Position numbers and translations under genes: made by a program. The notes beneath the pieces were generated by a model that saw nothing but the letters and a program-made list of their open reading frames with translations, was not told the DNA's origin and did not search any database. A DNA stretch of 64,000 bases from SAR324 cluster bacterium (GTDB lineage Bacteria; SAR324; NAC60-12). Positions within the stretch are counted from its first letter, which is position 1. Each line of letters starts with the position of its first letter. This document shows, piece after piece, positions 35,603 through 43,608 of this stretch. The stretch is from the NCBI GenBank assembly GCA_028281495.1, contig JANQJU010000064.1, positions 310,001 through 374,000 of the forward strand, written 5' to 3'.

Positions 35603-35836
35603 ATGCAAAGTATGAATGCGACGCAAGCTAGGAAAGAAATCTATAATCTCATCAAAGCTCAAAAACGAATAGAAATTCGCCATAAAGAGGGGGCAATGGT
35701 GTTGCTCCCCAAAGAAGAATTGGATCGTCTCGAACGAGATGCACTTGCTTATGAAATGGATCAAATCAGAGCTTCTGAGGAGAAGTTTACAGACGAGCAA
35801 GTCAATGCCATGCTCGCGAAGGTGATGAATGGCTGA
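35603..35836 (+). CDS. Phd/YefM-type antitoxin
   Basis: 77 residues, ATG fixed by an AGGAGGAA site. The N-terminal DNA-binding part (MNATQARKEIYNLIKAQKRIEIRHKEGAMVLLPKEELD) matches the Phd/YefM antitoxin fold, and the C-terminal acidic helix would wrap the toxin. It overlaps the toxin gene by 8 bases, which fits the need for coupled synthesis. Iterons lie just upstream. Confidence 0.88.
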   Translation: MQSMNATQARKEIYNLIKAQKRIEIRHKEGAMVLLPKEELDRLERDALAYEMDQIRASEEKFTDEQVNAMLAKVMNG

Positions 35837-36071
35837 TTGGTACAAAAACGCTGTACAGACGCTCATTCGCTTATATCAGAACGATCCCAAGTTATATGCA
35901 GAGATCCGGAAAGCCGTGAACCAAATCCAACGGGATCCAACCGTAGGGAGCTACGTCAAGCAAACCTATCGGGTGTACGTTGATCCAGAGTCCAGGTTCC
36001 GAATAGGCTATAACTATCACTCCCAAGCAAAAGAGTTAGAGATTGTGGTGATTCATGTCATTTCATCTTAA
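35829..36071 (+). CDS. RelE/ParE-superfamily toxin
   Basis: 80 residues beginning in the antitoxin stop region. Compact fold pattern: WYKNAVQTLIRLYQNDPKLYAEIRKAVNQI, then YRVYVDPESRFRIGYNYH and ELEIVVIHVI, with basic and aromatic residues typical of RelE or YoeB-like ribosome-dependent nucleases. The exact target is not proven. Its last 14 bases overlap the convergent ChaN-like gene end. Confidence 0.85.
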   Translation: MADWYKNAVQTLIRLYQNDPKLYAEIRKAVNQIQRDPTVGSYVKQTYRVYVDPESRFRIGYNYHSQAKELEIVVIHVISS

Positions 36072-37050
36072 ATTTTTCGCAGGGGTTGTCGTAATCCACT
36101 CGTTGGGTGAACCAAAAATATTCATGAGCGGGGAGAAACGTACGACCATCGATGGTGGGGCGTTCCATGTATCGAGCTAAGGGAGCGGGATCGATGAATA
36201 TTTCGGTAAATCCCAAATTTATCTGTTTCACACCGGGATTCAAATGGGCGACCCGCTCATAAATTCCCATGTTGTGCTCCACATGGCCCCCACCCACAAT
36301 GAAGACCACGGGTCCCTGTCTTTCCTCATTCAACATCGCATGGATGGCTTGTGCCATCGCATCATTTCGGGCGACCCACACCGCATAAAGTTTTTCAGAA
36401 AGCTCTGGAGGGTTCCATCCACAATGACTAGCCGTGAATTTTGAATCCATGAGTTTTTGATAAATCGGATCTTCGAAACCCGTGGGTTGCAGGAGTCGGG
36501 TTTCAACTGGTGTCAAGGCATCCATCCCGCTCCGAGACATGCGTTTGACCAAGGAATCGGGGAGATCGGCTCCAAAGACCGTCAGTTGATGAGATTTAGC
36601 AAAACGAATGAAGTTAAAGTAAAACTCCCATTCTTCATTCGTACGATCTTGCCACCCCAATTGCTTGCGCAATTTCTTTTCCTGTTCTTGAGGAGATGGT
36701 TCTTTCTTCTGGAATGGCGATTTCGAACCAAATACGTATTGCAATAGATCACTCGTTTGATGCTGGTAAAAGAACTCGAATCCGATCACGGGCTTTTTCC
36801 CTTTGGAAATCATCCGTTTGATCAACGCACTTTGCATTCGGTGATGATAACGGTTGTCATGTTTTTCTCCTAAATAAACCACATCGGCTTCAATCATTTT
36901 TTGTAACAACAATTCTCGATCAATGGGCTGTTCTTCAGCCGCATGGATGATCTTATCAATCAAGGGATCTTGACGAGGTTCGGGAGAGGCACTGATGCAA
37001 CTCAAACCGCTCAACAGGACAAAGACGAACAGGAATAGGAATCGAAACAT
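36058..37050 (-). CDS. ChaN-like (DUF399) haem-binding lipoprotein
   Basis: About 330 residues starting at ATG 37050. The lipoprotein signal ends in LLSGLSC, so it is membrane-anchored. The ChaN/EreA-like pattern is seen: VVYLGEKHDNRYHHRMQ, KPVIGFEFFYQHQ, VFIVGGGHVEHNMG. ChaN binds two haem groups cofacially in Campylobacter and is implicated in iron regulation; the substrate here is not proven. It lies 172 bases downstream of the metallo-beta-lactamase-fold gene on the same strand. Confidence 0.85.
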   Translation of the reverse strand: MFRFLFLFVFVLLSGLSCISASPEPRQDPLIDKIIHAAEEQPIDRELLLQKMIEADVVYLGEKHDNRYHHRMQSALIKRMISKGKKPVIGFEFFYQHQTSDLLQYVFGSKSPFQKKEPSPQEQEKKLRKQLGWQDRTNEEWEFYFNFIRFAKSHQLTVFGADLPDSLVKRMSRSGMDALTPVETRLLQPTGFEDPIYQKLMDSKFTASHCGWNPPELSEKLYAVWVARNDAMAQAIHAMLNEERQGPVVFIVGGGHVEHNMGIYERVAHLNPGVKQINLGFTEIFIDPAPLARYMERPTIDGRTFLPAHEYFWFTQRVDYDNPCEKFKMK

Positions 37051-37165
37051 AACCACCTTTTCTGAATAAGTTTGTTGATCGGGAAAGTTACACCAAAAGG
37101 AGCGGGCAAAAACTAAAGAAATTGTGGCTGGGGAAACCAAAGGACGCAAGGCAAACCGAGCGAGT

Positions 37166-37187
37166 AGTGTGACCGAAAGGCCACACT
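37166..37187. other. Hairpin with GAAA loop
   Basis: Nine-pair stem with one mismatch (AGTGTGACC / GGCCACACT) closed by a GAAA tetraloop, between two minus-strand genes. There is no U-rich tail on either side, so it is not an obvious intrinsic terminator. It could be a mRNA-processing or stabilising element. Confidence 0.45.
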
Positions 37188-37222
37188 CTCTAAGCACAAA
37201 GGACGGAAATCGGTGGGGGCGA

Positions 37223-38143
37223 CTACTTCATGTGGATGCCGCGCGCGATCACGCTGTGGTAAATGAACATGATCCAGGTTTTGGGTTTGATGAATCCGCC
37301 ACCAAATGAATCCCATTTTGCAGGAAGGCCTTCTTCTTGGATTTCGGTGATGGACTTGCCTGCTGTCATACGTTCTTGGACATGGGCGATGGTTTCCTCA
37401 AGCATTTCGTGGAAGCCTTTCAAATCTGCCATCGTTGCTAAGGGGCCATGACCAGGAATGATCTTCGCATCGGCGGGTACCGAATCGATGACTTTTTTGA
37501 TGTTGTCCGCAAACCCCAGTACGTTGCCTCCAGTGGTCAGATCCACAAAAGGGAACATGCCGTTGAAAAAGTGATCTCCCATATGAAGCACATTGGAATC
37601 AGTGAAATAGATCATGCTGTCGCCATCGGTATGTCCTGTAGGATAGTGCAAGACGTTAACCGCTTCGCCGTTGAAGTGGATGGTGACGGAATGACCAAAT
37701 GTGAGCACGGGCCATGCTCCTTTTGGCCGAGCCGGAGATTCTCCGAAGAAGTTTTTTTGTGCCGCCATCAACCGTTTTCGAACATTTTCGTGAGCAATAA
37801 TCGTTGCTTCCTTTCCGAATGTCTCGTTCCCCCCGGAATGGTCTCCATGCCAATGGGTATTGAGCACAAATTTCAGGTCACCACTGCTGAGTTCGCTCAA
37901 AGCTTTCTTGATTTTATCCGACATGGGCGCGAGTTGATCGTCAACGATCAAAATGCCATCGTCTCCTACTGAAACGGCAACATTGCCCCCTGCAAAACCA
38001 CCCACACCTTCCAGCATATATACGTTGCCGTTGACTTTAGTGGTTTTCAATTCAATCTTAGAGAAATCCTGTTGCCCCCAAGCTACTTGAAGGGACAGCA
38101 AGAAGCTCAACATGCATACCGGCATCAAACAATATCGTCGCAT
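37223..38143 (-). CDS. Exported metallo-beta-lactamase-fold hydrolase
   Basis: 306 residues with a signal peptide (LSFLLSLQVAWGQ). The zinc motif HxHxDH appears as NTHWHGDHSGG, and other ligands in YPTGHTDGDS and IIPGHGPLA, so two metals can be bound. Members in this subgroup include lipid-linked sulfatases, class B beta-lactamases and uncharacterised periplasmic proteins; the fine substrate is unclear. A small hairpin lies between this and the ChaN-like gene at 37166-37187. Confidence 0.9.
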   Translation of the reverse strand: MRRYCLMPVCMLSFLLSLQVAWGQQDFSKIELKTTKVNGNVYMLEGVGGFAGGNVAVSVGDDGILIVDDQLAPMSDKIKKALSELSSGDLKFVLNTHWHGDHSGGNETFGKEATIIAHENVRKRLMAAQKNFFGESPARPKGAWPVLTFGHSVTIHFNGEAVNVLHYPTGHTDGDSMIYFTDSNVLHMGDHFFNGMFPFVDLTTGGNVLGFADNIKKVIDSVPADAKIIPGHGPLATMADLKGFHEMLEETIAHVQERMTAGKSITEIQEEGLPAKWDSFGGGFIKPKTWIMFIYHSVIARGIHMK

Positions 38144-38355
38144 AGTACCCTTTTTGTAATGAGGTTAATGGAATGTATTCAACGTTACAAAACTCCTGTC
38201 CCTAGCATGGCTGGATTATTACAAAAAGTGTTTTACAGCCACTTGAGGGGGAATCTATAGTGAAAATTTTGACAAACCATTCCTAGTTTGCTCGTAATTT
38301 GGAGAGGTGTTATGGAAACGCCTCCATCGATTTTAGACCTCATTTATAAAGTGAT

Positions 38356-39555
38356 ATGAAGACTCTACAAAAAAAGATCCTGCGTTACGTTTTGTATTTT
38401 TTAGGTGGGTTTGCTGCCTTGATTGTTGTTTTACTCATTTTGCGGGCAATCATCACCGACCCGGAATTGGCCTTAGAGCCGCTACCTTTGGAAGAATTGC
38501 TTGACCGTCCTACTGATATGATTGAATTCCCAGGACGGCCAGGGCGCATGGTCGTTCTGGAAAAAGGAGGAAAGATCAAATGGTTTGATCTCGACTCAAA
38601 GACCATTGGTGGCTTGATCCTCGACATCAGCGACCGGGTGGAAGCTGTTTCGACAGAAGAAGGGCTATTGGGCATTACGTTTCATCCTCAGTTTCCCGAA
38701 ACTCCCTACTTTTACATTTTTTATAATAGCCCTGATGCGGTTCATTCCGTCTTATCCCGGTGGACGCTTGACTTGGAATCAATGACTGCGGCGCACTCAT
38801 CAGAAAAGCGCCTTCTTGAGGTGGAAAAGCCCAAACCTGGACACAACGGAGGGCAGCTGGTGATTGGACCGGATGGGTATTTATACGTTTCCGTTGGCGA
38901 TGGGGGACGAGGATTTGGAGCAGAAGATCTCACGGTCTTTCTTGGAAAAATCCTGCGTGTGGATATCAGTGAACCAGACTCGGAACGGGGTTATTCTATT
39001 CCGTCAGACAATCCTTTTGCACAAGCTTCCGACGACACTCGTCGTGAGATTTGGGCTTATGGTTTCCGCAATCCGTGGCGCTTCAGTTTTGATTCCGAAA
39101 CAGGGCAGCTCTTTGCCGGGGACGTCGGAGATATCTCTTATGAAGAAGTGAATCGTGTTCAAAAAGGCAAGCATCATGGATGGCCTCATTTAGAAGGCCA
39201 AGATTGCCATAGAGACCGTCCAAAGTGCGACAAAAGTTTGTACGAACAACCGATTGGTTCATTTTCGTCAACGTTCATTCGCACGATCATCGGAGGGTTC
39301 GTTTATCGAGGCGAGGAGCTGTCGTGGTTGGAAGGCCAGTATGTGTTTGGGGATTTCTTTCGAGGTCTTTACAGTTTGGATGCGGATATTACGGAAACCG
39401 ATACTTTTCCGAATCTACTGTTACATGAACCCGTTTCTTCGCATCCCAAACTGAAAGACCAACGCGTGTTGATCACCTCGATGGCTCAAGATTCTCAAGG
39501 GGAATTGTATGTGATGGACCTCCGCGGAGCCATTTACAAGGTCGTGGATTTGTGA
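38356..39555 (+). CDS. PQQ-dependent glucose/sorbosone dehydrogenase-type propeller with N-terminal anchor
   Basis: 399 residues. A single membrane helix (about 12-32) anchors the protein; the outside part has the Asd/Hhip-like propeller features of soluble PQQ glucose dehydrogenases: EEGLLGITFHPQFPETPYFYIFYN, the GHNGGQLVIGPDGYLYVSVGDGG segment with His-Asn-Gly-Gly for the cofactor site, FRNPWRFSFD and GDVGDISYEEVNRV. It is likely to oxidise an aldose-type sugar in the periplasm. It faces away from the metallo-beta-lactamase-fold gene over a 212-base promoter gap. Confidence 0.9.
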   Translation: MKTLQKKILRYVLYFLGGFAALIVVLLILRAIITDPELALEPLPLEELLDRPTDMIEFPGRPGRMVVLEKGGKIKWFDLDSKTIGGLILDISDRVEAVSTEEGLLGITFHPQFPETPYFYIFYNSPDAVHSVLSRWTLDLESMTAAHSSEKRLLEVEKPKPGHNGGQLVIGPDGYLYVSVGDGGRGFGAEDLTVFLGKILRVDISEPDSERGYSIPSDNPFAQASDDTRREIWAYGFRNPWRFSFDSETGQLFAGDVGDISYEEVNRVQKGKHHGWPHLEGQDCHRDRPKCDKSLYEQPIGSFSSTFIRTIIGGFVYRGEELSWLEGQYVFGDFFRGLYSLDADITETDTFPNLLLHEPVSSHPKLKDQRVLITSMAQDSQGELYVMDLRGAIYKVVDL

Positions 39556-39560
39556 CTCCT

Positions 39561-40664
39561 TCATTTTTTTTTCTCGATTTCAGCGAGCGCTTCTTCGACC
39601 AAATCCAATCCAGGTAAATCTTGGTCAACACACAGCTTTTTTGCTTCTTCCAAGTAGGCTTGAGCTTGAGAGACATTTTGCCCTTCGTCTGCGAGCAGAG
39701 AGCCTAAGAGCATGAGGGTTGAAACAAGCCCACGATTGTCTCCAATCCGTCGTTTTAAGGCGGCTGATTGTTCGTGTAGCTCGATGGCCTTATCGATCAA
39801 TCCCTCATTGGCGCTAGTGATTGCAAGACCGTCTAATTCGTTTGCACGACGTTGATCCATCCGACGTTTTTCCGCTTCATAGCGGAGAGGGTCGACAGTT
39901 TTCACTTTATCTAATTGTTCTTCAGCCTCTTCAAAGTGGTCGTCCATACCGATCACACCGACTTTGAACAACTGCCTCCCAACGAGGGAGTTTATATACT
40001 GGGCAACTTTCTGATACATGATAATCCTTTTGGGAAGAGGGGGCTCATTGCTTTTGGGGTCCGGCTGATAGGAGGGCGAAGGATCTCTTAACTCCACAGA
40101 CGAGGATTCAGCGGTTGGAAGCTCAATAGCCACTCGTTCGTGCACCAGTCCGTCGGCACTGCGTGAATACAGATTCACGTAATCGCTCTGTTCATCTTCT
40201 ATGTAAAACCGGAAGACAGGGCCGAAAACCCATTTCAGCTCGTCACGATGACAAGACTTGAAGAAGTTTCGCATGATTCGTGGATCATAAAATTGGAAAA
40301 ACGCATCTTTTCCCCGTTCGTCTTGAACCACCACTAGATTGGCGAAATGTTGTTGCAAATCTTGAAGCGATGCAGCCGATGCTAAAAAGTACCCCCACTG
40401 TTGCCCCCAACCTTCTTGCAGCAACCACCGGCTGAACGAAGAATTCGATTGCATTTGTACCAAATAGGGCACGGAATCAGCGAGGCTGGGGGGGAGGTCA
40501 TCCCGATATAAACTGCAAAAAGGATCATCGACGCTCAACATCTTTGAGTAGATTTTTTCGTCGCGAGCGGCATTCAACATCACATATAAACGAAGGTAGG
40601 GCTGGGAATGCAATGTTTTCCACAACTGCCGAATGAGGGCGTCTGGATTCAATAGCGGTTTCAT
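39561..40664 (-). CDS. DUF4123 domain protein with C-terminal TPR-like repeats
   Basis: 367 residues from ATG 40664, with an AGGAGA site. The N-terminal half matches DUF4123: YVMLNAARDEKIYSKML, SLYRDDLPPSLADSVPYLV, LLQEGWGQQWGYFL, FQFYDPRIMRNF. DUF4123 proteins generally load effectors onto the type VI secretion spike protein VgrG, but no other T6SS gene lies here. The C-terminal part has two or three TPR-like helical hairpins, an unusual combination. It starts 85 bases after a SpoIIE-type phosphatase gene, suggesting shared control. Confidence 0.82.
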   Translation of the reverse strand: MKPLLNPDALIRQLWKTLHSQPYLRLYVMLNAARDEKIYSKMLSVDDPFCSLYRDDLPPSLADSVPYLVQMQSNSSFSRWLLQEGWGQQWGYFLASAASLQDLQQHFANLVVVQDERGKDAFFQFYDPRIMRNFFKSCHRDELKWVFGPVFRFYIEDEQSDYVNLYSRSADGLVHERVAIELPTAESSSVELRDPSPSYQPDPKSNEPPLPKRIIMYQKVAQYINSLVGRQLFKVGVIGMDDHFEEAEEQLDKVKTVDPLRYEAEKRRMDQRRANELDGLAITSANEGLIDKAIELHEQSAALKRRIGDNRGLVSTLMLLGSLLADEGQNVSQAQAYLEEAKKLCVDQDLPGLDLVEEALAEIEKKK

Positions 40665-40749
40665 CGAAGCTCTCCTGGACCGAAACGAACGGGTAGCACG
40701 CGTTCGATAGTTGGAATATGGAGCAATGACCCAAACGGTCAAGTCTGAA

Positions 40750-42339
40750 TTAAGGAGGGTCAGCGAGAAATGGAGTTCGAATGCGACAAACAATGAGTGT
40801 CATATCGTCTTCAATTGGCTGCTTTTCGTAAAAAGTGAACGCGTCTTGGATCACATTTTCTAAAATACAATCAGCAGACTTTCCTCGGAAGTGTCGGAGA
40901 TATTGGAAGAATTTCCGCTGTCCCCACATATCGCCGGAAGGGTTCGTATTTTCAATGATACCATCGGTGTAAAAGAAAAGCGTGTCTCCTTGGTCTAATG
41001 GAAGCACTTTTTCAGAGAAGGTTTGGTTGGGAGAGTGCCCCAAAGGGCTGCCCGAAGTGACCAAATATTTACGAGAGCCATCAGGACGAAGGAGGATCGG
41101 AAAATTGTGGCCCGCATTGGCATAGGTGGCCAGCCCTGAATGCAGGTCAAGACGGAAGGCAAAAAAGGTCATGAGGTAATCTGGGTGTCCAGTTTGGTAT
41201 ACGGCTTTGTTGAGGTAGTGCAAGATTTCAGCAGGGTCCAGGAGGTGGTCAGTGGCACGGTAGGCTCGAAACATGTCTTCCAGCACCCGGCATGTCGCAT
41301 TGGCGGTTGCTGTAACCAAGGCGGTGGGGACGCCATGCCCCGTCACATCACCAATAAGAATATAAAAGTAACCTTTGATACGGGTGATGAAACCGTACCA
41401 ATCGCCCCCGGTTTCTGAAGCTGACTTGAAATAACTCGCCAATTCCAATTCCTGGAGGTTGGGCAACTTTTTGGGAAACAAGGTTTGTTGCAAGGCCGCA
41501 GCGAGCTTCACTTCCGTTTCAATTCTGAGTTTTTCTTCCAGGGCGGCTTCTGCCTTTTCACGTTCATGAATTTCTTCAATGAGCTGTTCGTTGGTCTCAC
41601 GCAATTCGTGGGTGCGGATTTCCACACGTCTTTCCAGTTGAGCTGCTTGTTGCTTTTTCTGGCGTAGGTATTTCCATGAGGTCCAGCACATGAGGGAGAA
41701 AGAGGTGAAAAGCAATAGTCCACCGGGCCAAGCCAAGCGGGAAAAAAGCATCAGTTTTTCAGCAAGATCGGAAACCGAGGCAAAGTACACTTTCAAATGT
41801 CGTTGCTGCCCCTCCGATACCATGAGGTAATACAGGGATTTGTCGTACCCCAGCCATTGGTAGCGATCAAACCCCACATATTCAGGGATGATGGCCATAC
41901 GGATGCTTGCATCTTCTCGGATCAAGTCCGAGATCATTTCCACCTCCAGAATCGTACCTTGTTGCAAACGCACTTGAATATCTTGCCGAATGTCCACCAA
42001 CATCTCATGCAAGACTGCTTGGGAGCTGGAATCTAAGAGGGGGTATTCGTCCGGATAATCGGAATCAAGAATGTTTTGCACGTCTTCGATGAAGTTTTCA
42101 CCGGTACTCTGAAGTATGACTCCGTTTCGAGGCCATAGGAGGATATGGTCTTGGTAGACAGAGTCGATGTAGCTGAGACGGTCGGAGGCAGGAGTGGCAA
42201 CATATCGAACCAAATGCAACTGAGCCTGAAGCTGAAGGGTAGGAGTCGTCACCTCACGGTAAATCACTTGGATAGTCCACAACAGTTCTCCCAACAAGAG
42301 TCCTATTGCGGAAAGGATCGCAAGTTTTTGTTTAGACAT
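40750..42339 (-). CDS. Membrane PP2C/SpoIIE-type (RsbU-like) serine phosphatase
   Basis: About 529 residues. Two membrane helices (near residues 8-28 and 205-225) enclose an extracytoplasmic sensor region; a long coiled coil with Q-rich start (LRQKKQQAAQLERRVEIRTHEL) leads to the phosphatase with SETGGDWYGF, GDVTGHGVPTALVTA and DDMTLIV metal-binding motifs. Such proteins dephosphorylate STAS-domain anti-anti-sigma factors. A STAS protein is encoded about 5.7 kb away at 48074-49060 in the same strand; a link is a hypothesis. ATG 42339 is chosen over a TTG six bases earlier. Confidence 0.92.
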   Translation of the reverse strand: MSKQKLAILSAIGLLLGELLWTIQVIYREVTTPTLQLQAQLHLVRYVATPASDRLSYIDSVYQDHILLWPRNGVILQSTGENFIEDVQNILDSDYPDEYPLLDSSSQAVLHEMLVDIRQDIQVRLQQGTILEVEMISDLIREDASIRMAIIPEYVGFDRYQWLGYDKSLYYLMVSEGQQRHLKVYFASVSDLAEKLMLFSRLAWPGGLLLFTSFSLMCWTSWKYLRQKKQQAAQLERRVEIRTHELRETNEQLIEEIHEREKAEAALEEKLRIETEVKLAAALQQTLFPKKLPNLQELELASYFKSASETGGDWYGFITRIKGYFYILIGDVTGHGVPTALVTATANATCRVLEDMFRAYRATDHLLDPAEILHYLNKAVYQTGHPDYLMTFFAFRLDLHSGLATYANAGHNFPILLRPDGSRKYLVTSGSPLGHSPNQTFSEKVLPLDQGDTLFFYTDGIIENTNPSGDMWGQRKFFQYLRHFRGKSADCILENVIQDAFTFYEKQPIEDDMTLIVCRIRTPFLADPP

Positions 42340-42407
42340 GGTCAATCTCAGTGAGTCGCAAATGAATGAACAGGTCTTGTTGCCAAGTCGCTCGAATCGA
42401 GGTGGAC

Positions 42408-43490
42408 TTACATTTGAGAGTGGCCCAAAAAATTACTTCGAACTTTGCCGATAGTCTTAATCCGATTTTCTGCAAATCGTGCTGCGGCTTGGTGGGTCGG
42501 GATGTCTTCTTTTTCTGCAATGTCATATATCGAAGCCAAGGTGTCTCCGATACCTTTGACCTTGGCTGTAACAATCTCAGGGATGTTTTCTTGAATCACT
42601 TCATAGTAACAATTGATCACACCTCCCGCATTGATGATGTAATCCGGGGCATACAAGATATTACGGGCCTTGAGCTGTGGGCCGTGGGTATGCTCATCCA
42701 GCAGTTGGTTGTTTGCTGCTCCTGCAATCGCAGCGCAGCGGAATTGTGTTAAGGTTTGGTCGTTGATCACCGCCCCCAAAGCACAGGGAACAAAGACATC
42801 CGTTTCTACTCCATAAATTTCATCCACGCTCACGGCCGTGGCACCGAAGTTTTCACACATGGCCTGCACTCGCGATTCTTGTAAATCACTGACAACCAAT
42901 TGTGCCCCTTCTTCGTGCAGTAATTCGCATAGGGCCGTTCCAACGCTTCCAAGTCCTTGAATGGCAATTCGAATTCCGTTCAAAGAATGCTGTCCAAGTC
43001 GCTTTGCAACGGTGACTCGAATTCCTTCCAAGGTGCCCAATGCGGTCCAAGGAGAGGGGTCCCCCGCCCCCCCTACGTATTCGGGCATGCCGGAGACAAA
43101 CTGAGTTTCCTCACGAATCAGCATGATGTCGTCGGCGGTGGTGTTCACGTCTTCGGCTGTGATGTAACGGCCACCCAGAGATTGGATGAATCGACCGAGT
43201 GCGCGGTACAGTGCCTCTGATTTGATAGAAGGATCTCCGATAATCACTGCTTTGCCTCCACCCAAATTCAATCCTGCGGCGGCATTTTTGTAAGTCATCC
43301 CTTTTGAGAGTCGGAGCACATCGGTCAACGCCGCTTCTTCCGATTCATAAGGCCACATACGAACGCCTCCCAAAGAAGGTCCCAGGGTTGTATCATGGAT
43401 GGCAATGATGGCTTTTAAGCCGGAAGCTTGGTCGTAACAAAATGCCACTTGTTCATGTTCATGTTCGGTCATCGTCTCGAAAAGGTTCAT
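42408..43490 (-). CDS. Leucine/phenylalanine/valine dehydrogenase (Glu/Leu/Phe/Val family)
   Basis: About 360 residues starting at ATG 43490, AGGA seven bases upstream. Features: TTLGPSLGGVRMWPY, the catalytic-lysine block KGMTYKNAAAGLNLGGGKAVIIGDP, the aspartate neighbourhood YITAEDVNTT, the NAD motif GLGSVGTALCELL, and the DYIINAGGVINCYYE ending. These match branched-chain amino-acid (leucine) dehydrogenases that convert Leu, Val or Ile to 2-oxoacids with NAD+. The gene stands alone between the phosphatase and the glycosyltransferase. Confidence 0.93.
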   Translation of the reverse strand: MNLFETMTEHEHEQVAFCYDQASGLKAIIAIHDTTLGPSLGGVRMWPYESEEAALTDVLRLSKGMTYKNAAAGLNLGGGKAVIIGDPSIKSEALYRALGRFIQSLGGRYITAEDVNTTADDIMLIREETQFVSGMPEYVGGAGDPSPWTALGTLEGIRVTVAKRLGQHSLNGIRIAIQGLGSVGTALCELLHEEGAQLVVSDLQESRVQAMCENFGATAVSVDEIYGVETDVFVPCALGAVINDQTLTQFRCAAIAGAANNQLLDEHTHGPQLKARNILYAPDYIINAGGVINCYYEVIQENIPEIVTAKVKGIGDTLASIYDIAEKEDIPTHQAAARFAENRIKTIGKVRSNFLGHSQM

Positions 43491-43608
43491 GCGCAATCCT
43501 TTCTGTGTTTTTTGGGAAGGTCTTTAGAAAGATGTTTGAAAAAACGGTCGTCATGTGGGAGTTGCCGATGCACTCCATTCATACGTGAATCGTGCTTGTG
43601 AAACCAGA

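Noticed and set aside
37166..37187. Intrinsic terminator
   Set aside because: The stem is good but no U-tract follows on either strand.
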